From positions 1-12,761 of the forward strand of contig NZ_MUXW01000049.1 in assembly GCF_002015085.1 (NCBI RefSeq): a stretch of DNA of 12,761 nt, in the 5' to 3' direction. Below, in pieces: positions 1-8,158 of this stretch. Below the pieces are notes generated by a model. It searched no databases, was not told the origin of the DNA, and saw only the letters and a list, made by a program, of their open reading frames with translations. The position numbers were made by a program, and so were the translations under genes. The first letter of the stretch is position 1. Each line of letters opens with the position of its first letter. This DNA is from Glaesserella parasuis. GTDB taxonomy: Bacteria > Pseudomonadota > Gammaproteobacteria > Enterobacterales > Pasteurellaceae.

Positions 1-43
1 CACTGACGACGAGAAAAACGATGTCTAAAAAGTGGTGTTTTTG

Positions 44-75
44 ATTATAGGCTCGTGGGTCGGATAAATTTTCAA
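44..75 (-). promoter_or_regulatory. Possible leftward promoter at the window edge
   Basis: On the minus strand there is a perfect TATAAT (44-49) inside CCTATAATC. The best -35-like hexamer is TTGAAA (70-75), but the 20-base spacing is too long for a standard sigma-70 promoter. Any transcript would run leftward out of the window, so its gene cannot be seen. The region between here and coaD (50-271) holds no gene I can support. Confidence 0.3.
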
Positions 76-271
76 AAAAACGAAAAAACGCTCATTTTAC
101 AACCTGATTTGATATGGATAATTAAGGTGTATTAGATCATAAATTTGAGAAAGATGCGATCTTGCCCTGGGTATCTGCTTGTTTTACGTATCTCATTATT
201 CATCCACTAAACTACATTGACACTACCCTCTTTAAAATCTTGATCATATGTAAACACACTTTCCTCATCGA

Positions 272-739
272 TTACCTTAGAGACTTTAAAACTATTTCTG
301 GCACAAACTGCCCCACATCTCCCTGATGGCGATAAATTTCTCTTACCATTGTCGAAGAAAGATAACGCCACTCTACGGCTGGGGGTAAAAAAATCGTTTC
401 TAACTGCCCTGCTAATTTTTGATTTAACTGTGCCAGTTGAATTTCATACTCAATGTCGTCCGCCCCTCGAATACCTCGAATAAGCGTGGTGGCATTATGC
501 TGTTTAGCAAAATCGACCAACAACCCACTAAAGCCGATCACCTCAACATTATTCAGCATTTGACAGCTTTGCTGTACCAACTCAACACGCTGTTCAAGGC
601 TAAATAGCGGTTGCTTTGAGGGATTTTTTGCCACAGCCACAATCACTTTGCCAAACAATCGGCTACTGCGTTGAATAATATCTAAATGCCCATTTGTTAT
701 CGGATCAAATGTGCCAGCATAAATTACAGTTTGGTTCAT
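272..739 (-). CDS. coaD: Phosphopantetheine adenylyltransferase
   Basis: CoaD is a cytoplasmic enzyme that transfers AMP from ATP to 4'-phosphopantetheine, giving dephospho-CoA, the penultimate step of coenzyme A synthesis. The 155-residue product is close to the usual 155-160. Visible signatures of this nucleotidyltransferase family are the N-terminal TFDPITNGH (residues 10-18), which contains the (T/H)xGH nucleotide-binding motif, RGIRG (88-92), and the C-terminal SSTMVRE (128-134), matching the ISSTxVR phosphate-binding motif. The ATG lies one base after the waaA stop (TAG A ATG), and its Shine-Dalgarno is weak (AGAGA inside the end of waaA), so translation is probably coupled to waaA. The waaA-coaD pairing is also the E. 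coli arrangement. It is the last gene of the leftward array; I see no convincing terminator downstream. Identification is secure. Confidence 0.97.
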
Positions 740-740
740 T

Positions 741-2024
741 CTATTTCTCTAAATAAGGGGCTAACAGTTGAAGATGACGAGTTAAAGCACCTTGATTTTC
801 TTGTAATACACTCACCCCTGCTTGACTAATTTTTTGTCCAAGTTCAGGCCTTTCAAAAAAGTAATTGACGGCATCAACAATCGAAGTGACATCACTTTGA
901 ATTTCAATCACGCCCCGAACCTCTCTTAATTTAGCAAAAATCTCAGGGAAATTAAAAGTATGTACACCAGAAATCACAGGAAGTTCAAATGCAATTGGCT
1001 CTAATGGATTATGCCCACCGTGTTTGACTAAACTTCCACCAACGAAAGCGACCTGAGCCAAGCCATAAAACAGCATCATCTCTCCCATTGTATTGCCTAA
1101 CAGTACCGACGTTCCTGCACTTAAAGGTTCAAAAGAAGAGCGTGTTACATAGGGCATTCCCATATTTTTTAGTAAATTTTCCACACTATCAAACCGCTCA
1201 GGGTGGCGAGGTACAAGGATCAGAACTAAATCAGGATATTGCTTTAATAACTGCTGATGTGCTTCCAACAACATCTTTTCCTCACCTTCGTGAGTACTAC
1301 CTGCAACCCAAATTGAGCGGTCAAGTAAATGTAGCTCAACGGCTGTTTGAGTTACCTTCTGGCGTAATTGAGGTGAAATTTCTAAATCAAATTTAAGATT
1401 GCCTGTATTAACTAAATGTTCAGCATTAAATCCTAGTCCCAAGTAGCGATCTGCACTCACCTGATCTTGAGCCAAGATAAAATCAATTTCACTCAGCATT
1501 TCTTGCAAGTAAGGCTTAATCCAGCCATAACGTTTTGCTGAACGAGGTGAAAGACGAGCATTGGCAATCACAAAGGGAATTTGGCGTTGATGGGTTTGAT
1601 GAATTAAATTCGGCCAAAGTTCCGTTTCAATCACAATCAATAACTTCGGCTCAACAAAATCTAAAAAACGTTTCACCGCATCGGGTAAATCATAGGGTAA
1701 ATAAAGATGATGAACACTATCGCCAAATGCTGCTTTAACACGATCTGAACCCGTTGGGGTTACTGTCGTCACCGTAACAGACAACTGCGGATAATTCGCT
1801 AAAATCGTTTTAATCAAAGGAGTAGCTGCAATCACTTCTCCCACAGAAGCGGCGTGAATAACAATGCCATTTGCTTGAGGCTTGATTTCACCCGATGAAT
1901 AAAAACCGTATCGTTCCTTCAAACATTTACGACGCTTAGGTAGAGAATGTTCTTTCTGCCATATGATAAGAGAAATAATAGGTAGTACTAAATAACCTAG
2001 AATAGTATAAATTATACGTAGCAT
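741..2024 (-). CDS. waaA: 3-deoxy-D-manno-octulosonic acid (Kdo) transferase
   Basis: WaaA (KdtA) is an inner-membrane-associated GT-B glycosyltransferase. It transfers Kdo from CMP-Kdo to the lipid A precursor, starting the LPS inner core. The 427-residue product matches the family length. It has an N-terminal hydrophobic anchor (about 5-22), the acceptor-domain motif ASVGEV with the probable catalytic base E63, ETELWPNL (133-140), STHEGEE (243-249), VPRHPERF (271-278) and GGHNPLEP (336-343) in the donor-binding half. The start is supported by a strong Shine-Dalgarno, TAGGAG, six bases before the ATG; its TAG is the dnaE stop codon. Haemophilus relatives have monofunctional WaaA that adds one Kdo, later phosphorylated by KdkA. 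Whether this enzyme adds one or two cannot be told from sequence alone. Confidence 0.96.
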
Positions 2025-2033
2025 TATTTACTC

Positions 2034-5000
2034 CTACTCAAACTCCAACTCAACGGCATTTTCGCCTAAAAAATCTTTTAGTTTCTGTAGCATCGTTTCT
2101 TTTGGGGTAACACGCCACTCAACGCCACTACGCAATAATACACGCCCTTCTGGGCTTTGATAATAGAAATGTAACGGTAATGTTCCCTCTTTATAAGGCT
2201 CAATAATAGCGGTCAGATCTTTGACAAATTTTGCTGAGAGCTGTTCTTGTTTAATCGCTAGGGCTAAACTTCTTGCATAACGGCTACGAGCTTCATCAAG
2301 AGTAATCATTTCGCGAACCGCCATTTTTAAGCCACCACTGAAATCATCGTGTTGCACCGCCCCTGTTGCGATAATAATCTGATCTTTTTGCAACAGATCG
2401 CCATAGTTTTCCAGTGCTTCTGAGAAAAGGGTGAGATCCATTTTACCTGAACGATCTTCAATCGTTGCAATCCCAATACGACTACCCTTTTTGGTTGTCG
2501 CAATTCTTGCCCCCATAATTAATCCAGCAACGGTAGTAGTTTGTCCTCGATAGGTTGGTTGAACTTCATTTAATTTATTCGGTGCATAATGAGCTAACTC
2601 TTTCAAAAAACGTCCAACAGGGTGTCCGCTCAAATATAAACCTAAGGTGGCTTTTTCGTTATCTAAAATGGTCTGCTCCGTCCATTTTGGCGTGTTGGCA
2701 TAGGCGTTCTGAACTTCTTCTGGAGTTTCGGTTAACACGCCAAACATATCACTCTGTCCAAGTGCTTCCATTTTATTATGTTGATCGGACGCTCTAAGGG
2801 CATCTTCTAAATTTTTCATCAACGCCGCACGGTGAGGCCCTAGTTTATCGAAAGCCCCAGCCATAATTAATCCTTCAAATGTGCGACGATTAACTTTTCT
2901 TAAATCAACACGAGCGGTCAGATCGAACAGATCTTTGAAAATCCCGTCTTTATTGCGAGCTTCTAACATCGCATCAATCGGGCCTTCGCCTACGCCTTTG
3001 ATTGCCCCTAAACCATAGACAATTTCGCCTTTTTCATTGACACTAAAACGGTGTTTACCACTATTAATATCAGGCGGAACAACGGTTAAGCCCATATTGA
3101 TACATTCATCATAAAAGCCGACGATTTTATCTGTGTTATCCATCTCTGAAGTCATTACCGCTGCCATAAACTCTGCTGGGTAATGGGTTTTGAGCCACAA
3201 GGTTTGATAGGATACCAACGCATAAGCCGCCGAGTGCGATTTATTAAAGCCATAGCCTGCGAATTTTTCTACCAAGTCGAAGATTTTCATCGCCAACTCG
3301 CCATCAATCCCCTGCTTTTTCGCCCCTTCTTCAAAGGTTGCACGTTGAGCTGCCATCTCTTCTGGCTTTTTCTTACCCATCGCACGACGTAGTAAATCCG
3401 CACCGCCCAGCGTATAGCCAGCCAGAACCTGTGCAATCTGCATTACTTGCTCTTGATAAACGATAATGCCATAGGTTGGCTCTAAAATCGGTTGCAGTGA
3501 CTCGTGCTGATACTGAGCATCAGGATAGGCAATCGGCTCTTTACCGTGTTTACGGTCAATAAAGTTCTGCACCATTCCCGACTCAAGCGGACCTGGACGG
3601 AACAAAGCCACCAACGCAATAATATCTTCAAAGTTACTTGGTTGTAGGCGTGAAATCAGATCTTTCATACCCCGTGACTCTAGCTGGAATACCGCCGTGG
3701 TTTTGGCTGCTTTTAATAATTTAAAGGTTTTTTCATCGTCAAGGGGAATACTTTCAATCCGAACAGGTGGTTTACCCTCTTTTTCCAAGCGTTGATTAAT
3801 CATCTCTAACGCCCATTTGATGATCGTCAGCGTGCGTAAACCTAAGAAGTCAAATTTAACCAAGCCTGCATATTCCACATCATTTTTATCGAAGTGGGTC
3901 ACAGGGTGCAAACCATAAGAGTCGCAGTAAAGTGGCGAAAAATCGGTAATCGCCGTTGGGGCAATTACTACGCCCCCAGCGTGTTTACCTGCATTACGCG
4001 TTACCCCTTCGAGCTTACGAGCCATATCAATCAAGGCTTTCACTTCTTCATCGGTATCATAAAGCTCAGGTAATTTTGGCTCAGCTTCAAAGGCTTTTGC
4101 CAGCGTCATACCAGGGTCAGGGGGGATCAATTTAGAAATGCGATCCACAAAGCTATAAGGGTGTCCAAGCACACGCCCCACATCTCGAATAACCGCTTTT
4201 GCCGCCATAGTACCAAAGGTAATAATCTGCGACACGGCTTGGCGACCATAGGTTTCTGAAACGTGTTCAATTACACGATCTCGCTCGTCCATACAGAAAT
4301 CCACATCAAAATCGGGCATCGAAACCCGTTCTGGATTTAAGAAACGTTCAAAGAGTAAATCAAATTCAAGGGGGTCAAGATCGGTAATTTTCAACGCATA
4401 AGCAACCAAGGATCCTGCCCCTGAGCCACGCCCCGGCCCAACAGGAATATCGTTGTCTTTCGACCACTGAATAAATTCCATTACAATCAAGAAGTAACCA
4501 GGGAAGCCCATTTGGTTGATCACGTCCAACTCGACTTGCAATCTTTCATCATAAACAGACCGCTTGCTTGCTCGCACATCAGGATCAGGAAACAAAAATG
4601 CCAAACGTTCTTCCAAACCTTCTTTGGCTTTTTTGACTAAAAAATCTTCAGTGGAAAGCTCACCTGTCGGGAAATTCGGTAAGAAATATTCCCCTAAACG
4701 AATGGTGACATTACAACGTTGAGCAATGAATAAGGTATTTTCAATCGCTTGTGGCAAATCGGCAAACAACTGACACATTTCGTCTTCTGAACGGAAGTAT
4801 TGCTGTTCCGAATATTTTTGTGGGCGTTTAGGATCGTCCAACGTAAAGCTGTCGTGAATGGCAACACGGATTTCGTGGGCTTCAAAATCGTCCTGTTTTA
4901 AAAACATCACATCATTGACAGCCACCAGTGGAATTGCAAATTTTTGCGAAAAAGTGACCGCTTGTTGAATATAACGTTCTTCATCACTTCTCCCTGTTCG

Positions 5001-5510
5001 GCAAAGGGAAAGATAATAATGGTTGTGGAAATAACGTTGATAAAAAGCTAAAAGCTGTTCGGCTTCTTGCTGATTTTCTTTCAATAATGCCTTACCTACA
5101 TCGCCATTGCGACCGCCCGAAAGCAAAATCACGCCGTCATTATGCTCTGCCAGCCACGCTTTTTCCACCACAGGAAATTCCACATAGCCCTGTTGATAAG
5201 CCTTTGAAAGTAAAAGAGTAATGTTATGATAACCGGTATTATTTTTGGCTAAGAGAGTAAGTTCGTATAACTCTTCACTCTCAGGTTCAGGGCGAACCAT
5301 CACATCTGCCCCAACAATCGGCTTCACCCCCGATCCTAAGGCTTCGCCGTAAAAACGCACCAAGCCACAGAAGTTAGTAAAATCGGTCAATGCCATTGCG
5401 ACCATATTATTGGCAACACAGGCTTTGATTAATGGCTTCACTTTCGCCAAGCCATTAATCATTGAGAAATCACTGTGTACTTTCAGATGAACAAAACGAG
5501 GTTGGGACAT
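2034..5510 (-). CDS. dnaE: DNA polymerase III alpha subunit
   Basis: DnaE is the essential catalytic subunit of the replicative polymerase III holoenzyme. The 1158 residues nearly equal the E. coli length (1160) and the sequence is colinear with it. In order: an N-terminal PHP domain (HLKVHSDFSMINGL from residue 8, to about 270); the C-family polymerase core with GPGRGSGAGSL (358-368), the metal-binding aspartates of PDFDVDF (D402, D404) and of KFDFLGL (D554); tandem helix-hairpin-helix DNA-binding elements near 835-895; the internal clamp-binding motif QSDMF (919-923), matching E. coli QADMF; an OB fold (about 985-1070); and the C-terminal tau-binding region ending ELEFE. All key residues are present and there is no intein or frameshift. 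The Shine-Dalgarno before the ATG is poor (AATAACCATT). The preceding accessory gene ends 21 bases upstream, so dnaE needs either its own promoter or read-through from lptFG and the cassette. Confidence 0.99.
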   Translation of the reverse strand: MSQPRFVHLKVHSDFSMINGLAKVKPLIKACVANNMVAMALTDFTNFCGLVRFYGEALGSGVKPIVGADVMVRPEPESEELYELTLLAKNNTGYHNITLLLSKAYQQGYVEFPVVEKAWLAEHNDGVILLSGGRNGDVGKALLKENQQEAEQLLAFYQRYFHNHYYLSLCRTGRSDEERYIQQAVTFSQKFAIPLVAVNDVMFLKQDDFEAHEIRVAIHDSFTLDDPKRPQKYSEQQYFRSEDEMCQLFADLPQAIENTLFIAQRCNVTIRLGEYFLPNFPTGELSTEDFLVKKAKEGLEERLAFLFPDPDVRASKRSVYDERLQVELDVINQMGFPGYFLIVMEFIQWSKDNDIPVGPGRGSGAGSLVAYALKITDLDPLEFDLLFERFLNPERVSMPDFDVDFCMDERDRVIEHVSETYGRQAVSQIITFGTMAAKAVIRDVGRVLGHPYSFVDRISKLIPPDPGMTLAKAFEAEPKLPELYDTDEEVKALIDMARKLEGVTRNAGKHAGGVVIAPTAITDFSPLYCDSYGLHPVTHFDKNDVEYAGLVKFDFLGLRTLTIIKWALEMINQRLEKEGKPPVRIESIPLDDEKTFKLLKAAKTTAVFQLESRGMKDLISRLQPSNFEDIIALVALFRPGPLESGMVQNFIDRKHGKEPIAYPDAQYQHESLQPILEPTYGIIVYQEQVMQIAQVLAGYTLGGADLLRRAMGKKKPEEMAAQRATFEEGAKKQGIDGELAMKIFDLVEKFAGYGFNKSHSAAYALVSYQTLWLKTHYPAEFMAAVMTSEMDNTDKIVGFYDECINMGLTVVPPDINSGKHRFSVNEKGEIVYGLGAIKGVGEGPIDAMLEARNKDGIFKDLFDLTARVDLRKVNRRTFEGLIMAGAFDKLGPHRAALMKNLEDALRASDQHNKMEALGQSDMFGVLTETPEEVQNAYANTPKWTEQTILDNEKATLGLYLSGHPVGRFLKELAHYAPNKLNEVQPTYRGQTTTVAGLIMGARIATTKKGSRIGIATIEDRSGKMDLTLFSEALENYGDLLQKDQIIIATGAVQHDDFSGGLKMAVREMITLDEARSRYARSLALAIKQEQLSAKFVKDLTAIIEPYKEGTLPLHFYYQSPEGRVLLRSGVEWRVTPKETMLQKLKDFLGENAVELEFE
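4558..4567 (-). repeat. Near-consensus DNA uptake sequence in dnaE
   Basis: The minus strand reads GCAAGCGGTC, one base different from the A. pleuropneumoniae-type uptake core ACAAGCGGTC. It lies inside the dnaE coding sequence. Confidence 0.45.
4956..4965 (-). repeat. DNA uptake signal sequence in dnaE (Apl type)
   Basis: The minus strand carries the full 10-base core ACAAGCGGTC. It lies inside dnaE, which shows that uptake sequences are tolerated in core genes here. It is one of the signals that place this genome in the Actinobacillus/Mannheimia clade of naturally transformable Pasteurellaceae. Confidence 0.8.
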
Positions 5511-5525
5511 AATGGTTATTTTCTA

Positions 5526-5558
5526 TTTATATTAAATGACTTTCCAATGCATTGTCGA
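5526..5558 (-). promoter_or_regulatory. Weak candidate promoter for dnaE
   Basis: Just upstream of the dnaE ATG, overlapping the 3' end of the preceding gene, the minus strand has TCGACA (5553-5558) followed 16 bases later by TTTAAT (5531-5536); TATAAA (5526-5531) follows. The match is weak and it is offered only because dnaE needs a promoter if it is not read from lptF. Confidence 0.2.
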
Positions 5559-6044
5559 ATGTAAGCTATCTTTATCCACCACAAACGGATGAGCATCGAC
5601 TGCCTTCAATAACATCTTTAATTTTTGTTTTAATTTTGCAGGATCGATCGGCTGAGGGAATAAACGTGAATTACTTCTTTTTTGCTCTAAATGTAATACT
5701 ATCTTTATCTTATTTTTCTTCAAAAACTGTTTAGCAAACTGCTGTTCGCTTTGATTATTCGCATTTAATTTCATCGCAACAATTCCAGCCAAGGTATCTC
5801 TAACTTTAATTGCTATTTCATCGGCTAATGGTATTGTTTTCGTTCTCTGATATTGTCGATAATCTTTTACTTCAATCATCCAGTTATCATTTTCATCAAC
5901 CACAATAATATCTACTGCTTTGGTTCCATTTGCAAAAGCATTAAATTGATTACGATAAAAAGATAAATCATCATATTTTTCAACAAGAATAAACTCGTTA
6001 AAAATAAACGTTAAATCACCTTCTTTAATTACAATCTCTGACAT
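5532..6044 (-). CDS. Uncharacterised PD-(D/E)XK nuclease-like protein
   Basis: I do not recognise a named family. The 170-residue product is small, soluble and lysine-rich, without signal peptide or membrane segment. Residues 42-60 read as a restriction-endonuclease-like core: D45 at the start of a hydrophobic strand (DIIVVD), then a second strand with the ExK signature (W55-M-I-E58-V-K60). The helix containing KVRDTLAG (80-87) follows, then a further beta strand (KIVLHLEQ, 114-121) and a basic helix (KLKQKLKMLLKAV). This is the order expected of the PD-(D/E)XK fold. It starts immediately after the ATPase stop (TAA ATG, no intervening base) with only a weak GGTAG upstream, so translational coupling to the ATPase is likely. 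Composition is more AT-rich than that of dnaE or lptG. A nuclease effector working with the ATPase is an inference; an inactive partner or regulatory subunit is also possible. Confidence 0.85.
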   Translation of the reverse strand: MSEIVIKEGDLTFIFNEFILVEKYDDLSFYRNQFNAFANGTKAVDIIVVDENDNWMIEVKDYRQYQRTKTIPLADEIAIKVRDTLAGIVAMKLNANNQSEQQFAKQFLKKNKIKIVLHLEQKRSNSRLFPQPIDPAKLKQKLKMLLKAVDAHPFVVDKDSLHSTMHWKVI

Positions 6045-7076
6045 TTATTCTACCAATGCTAAAAATCTATCGGATTGTTCAAGCTCTTCGTCTAATAATG
6101 TTAAAACTTCCAATTGATTAATACTATCACCTTGATCAACTGCAATACCATTATCTATCGTTTTTAAACCGAAATAAAATTGTTTTAAATGAGCAAATTC
6201 TTGTCGTTTAGAAAGTATTTCTAGTTCTCTTAATAAAAAAAGTGAATGGGTTGCAATAAAAATTTGGATACCGTTATTACATAACTGCAAAATAATCTTA
6301 GCGACTGTTTTAATAAGTTTAGGATTTAAATTTGCCTCTGGTTCATCCCAAAATAACGCACCTTTACCTAACAAAGATCCTGTTGCAATTAATCTCGCAA
6401 TCATCGCTAATTTTCTTAATCCCTCAGCAACCAAAGGAATTTCCATAGTTCCTTGTCCTTGAATAGAAAGATAAAAACGACCATTATCTAAAACCGTTTT
6501 CCCCCCCATTGCCTCTTCTAATGGTTTTAATAGCTCTTTTGCACGCTCCTCTCTAGGTCCTTTGGCTAAATAATTTCCTAATAATAAACAAGTATCATAA
6601 TATGTTTCCTCATACTCTAAATAATGATTATTGTAAGTATGAACAAAATTAGGATAAATCGTTAATAATTCTCTAGTGGGTAAGAAGACAGGATTATTCT
6701 CTATTTTACTTTTAGGTAATATATCTATTTGAACTTCTGATTTACTTGATGTCGCAAAACTAAATTGACAATTATAAAAGTCATTTTCAAATTTAGCTGA
6801 AATTTCACAACGCTCTCTCCCTTGTTTACGGCGAACAAGTCGGCCTAAACTTTCAGGTCTAAATACATTAATTAATTTATCTGCATAATTCTTTTGCATT
6901 TGCGTTTTACTTACAGAAAAAGCAGAAGCATTACAAGCAATGAGAGAATACGCTAATTTCAAAATGTGTGATTTTCCCATTCCATTTTCCCCAATAATAA
7001 CATTTAAATGGGGAGAAAAATTTAAATCAACTTCGTTAAATACCGTGAAATTCTTTAATACTAATTTTTTTAACAT
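6045..7076 (-). CDS. AAA/ABC-type ATPase (OLD/RecF/SMC-like), defence candidate
   Basis: This 343-residue soluble ATPase belongs to the AAA_15/AAA_21 type seen in OLD- and RecF-like proteins. Motifs: Walker A GENGMGKS (29-36) after an N-terminal strand (LKNFTVFNEVDLNFSP); FLPTREL (131-137) at about the Q-loop position; a signature-like helix AEGLRKLAMI (217-226); Walker B LFWDEPEANLNP (241-252) with D244 and catalytic E245; and the switch histidine in ATHS (H277). No TOPRIM or HNH domain is fused, so it is not a complete OLD nuclease; the nuclease-like function would be the next gene. The ATG sits 14 bases after the lptG stop with a good Shine-Dalgarno (AAGGA, six bases away). A G7 tract (6501-6507) occurs at residues M190-G191-G192. 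Known systems with ATPase-plus-nuclease layout (Septu, PARIS, Gabija) have differently typed partners, so I do not assign one. Confidence 0.93.
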   Translation of the reverse strand: MLKKLVLKNFTVFNEVDLNFSPHLNVIIGENGMGKSHILKLAYSLIACNASAFSVSKTQMQKNYADKLINVFRPESLGRLVRRKQGRERCEISAKFENDFYNCQFSFATSSKSEVQIDILPKSKIENNPVFLPTRELLTIYPNFVHTYNNHYLEYEETYYDTCLLLGNYLAKGPREERAKELLKPLEEAMGGKTVLDNGRFYLSIQGQGTMEIPLVAEGLRKLAMIARLIATGSLLGKGALFWDEPEANLNPKLIKTVAKIILQLCNNGIQIFIATHSLFLLRELEILSKRQEFAHLKQFYFGLKTIDNGIAVDQGDSINQLEVLTLLDEELEQSDRFLALVE

Positions 7077-7090
7077 AGTCTTTCCTTAAT

Positions 7091-8158
7091 TTAATCCCTT
7101 TTCTTATTCAACAACCACCACACCACACTTAAACAGAGCAAGCTTGGAATTAATGCCCCAATCGGTACAGGTAGCCACGAAACAACAAGACTTAAATTAC
7201 CAAAGACGATATTCGCCACATAAAATACAAAGCCTGCCAGAATACCGATCAAAATTTTTGCCCCCATCGTACTACTGCGTAGCGGACCAAAAATAAAGGA
7301 AATCGCAAGCAACATCATCACTGCCATTGAGATCGGCTGAAAAACTTTACGCCAGAACGTAATCTCAAAACGTTTTGGATCTTGCCCTGTATCTTTTAAA
7401 AAGCCTACATAATCCGCTAGTCCCGAAATAGATAGCGACTCTGGCCTCAAAGATGCAATCCCTAACTTGCTCGGCGTAATGCTTGTTTTCCACGTCTGAT
7501 CGGTTTCTCTAGTCTGAGTTATTCCACTTTCGTGAATTTCTGATTTATCTACTTTCTGTAAGAGCCAGCCTTGTTCCGAATAGGTCGCTTTTTCCGCTTG
7601 TTTAATGGATTTTAGAACCTGATTGTCAAATTGGTAAATTAAAATATTGTTTAAATTACGTTCATCTTGAATTTGACGAATATAGATAAAATCATTGCCA
7701 TCTTTCGCCCAAAATCCGCCTTGGGTCGCCAGCATTGAACCGCCACTTTGAGCAATGGATCGCATATTTCGAGCATATTGTTCCGTTTGCGGTACACCCC
7801 ATTCCCCCATAATCATCGTGATCACCATTAATGGAATTGCTGTTTTCATCACCGCTAGCCCAATGCGGAAGCGAGAAAAACCAGCCGATTGCATTACCAC
7901 TAACTCACTACGGCTAGCCAAACCGCCCAGCCCCATTAATGAACCGAGCAAGGCTGCGATTGGGAAAAAAGTTTCAATATCACGAGGCATTGTTAGTAGG
8001 GTGTAATATGCTGCGTGCAAACCATCATAGCTACCTCGTCCAACGGAACGGAACTCTTCCACAAATTTAATAATTGCCCCAAGTCCTACTAACATAAATA
8101 GGGTAAGCATAATGGAAGCAAGAATGGTTCTACCGATATAACGCTCTAATACATTCAT
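7091..8158 (-). CDS. lptG: LPS export permease subunit LptG
   Basis: LptG pairs with LptF in the inner-membrane LptB2FG complex, which extracts LPS and passes it to LptC and the periplasmic bridge. The 355-residue product shows the family plan: three N-terminal membrane helices (about 11-34, 62-80, 98-118), a cytoplasmic coupling segment between the second and third (ASRSELVVMQSAGFS, 81-95) that contacts LptB, a periplasmic beta-jellyroll (about 125-265), and three C-terminal helices (about 272-291, 299-320, 329-350). Its ATG overlaps the lptF stop as ATGA (8155-8158), the usual translational coupling for this pair. A gene for an unrelated ATPase follows 14 bases later; that ATPase should not be mistaken for LptB, whose sequence is different. 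Confidence 0.96.
   Translation of the reverse strand: MNVLERYIGRTILASIMLTLFMLVGLGAIIKFVEEFRSVGRGSYDGLHAAYYTLLTMPRDIETFFPIAALLGSLMGLGGLASRSELVVMQSAGFSRFRIGLAVMKTAIPLMVITMIMGEWGVPQTEQYARNMRSIAQSGGSMLATQGGFWAKDGNDFIYIRQIQDERNLNNILIYQFDNQVLKSIKQAEKATYSEQGWLLQKVDKSEIHESGITQTRETDQTWKTSITPSKLGIASLRPESLSISGLADYVGFLKDTGQDPKRFEITFWRKVFQPISMAVMMLLAISFIFGPLRSSTMGAKILIGILAGFVFYVANIVFGNLSLVVSWLPVPIGALIPSLLCLSVVWWLLNKKRD

Noticed and set aside
151..163. AAGAT-GCG-ATCTT as a coaD terminator.
   Set aside because: The stem is only five base pairs, AT-rich and lacks a T-tract in the leftward direction.
217..222. TTGACA as a rightward -35 box.
   Set aside because: No -10 sequence at 16-18 base spacing, and it would drive transcription antisense to coaD.
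132..271. Minus-strand open stretches after coaD, including a 23-residue frame at 132-203 and an 18-residue frame at 212-268, possibly remnants of a lost gene.
   Set aside because: Both are very short, have no clear ribosome site and match no family I recognise; a stop separates them in any shared frame.
6045..7076. The ATPase next to lptG as LptB, the LPS transport ATPase.
   Set aside because: Walker A GENGMGKS, EPEANLNP and the overall layout fit OLD/RecF-like ATPases; LptB has the transporter signature LSGGE and is about 240 residues.
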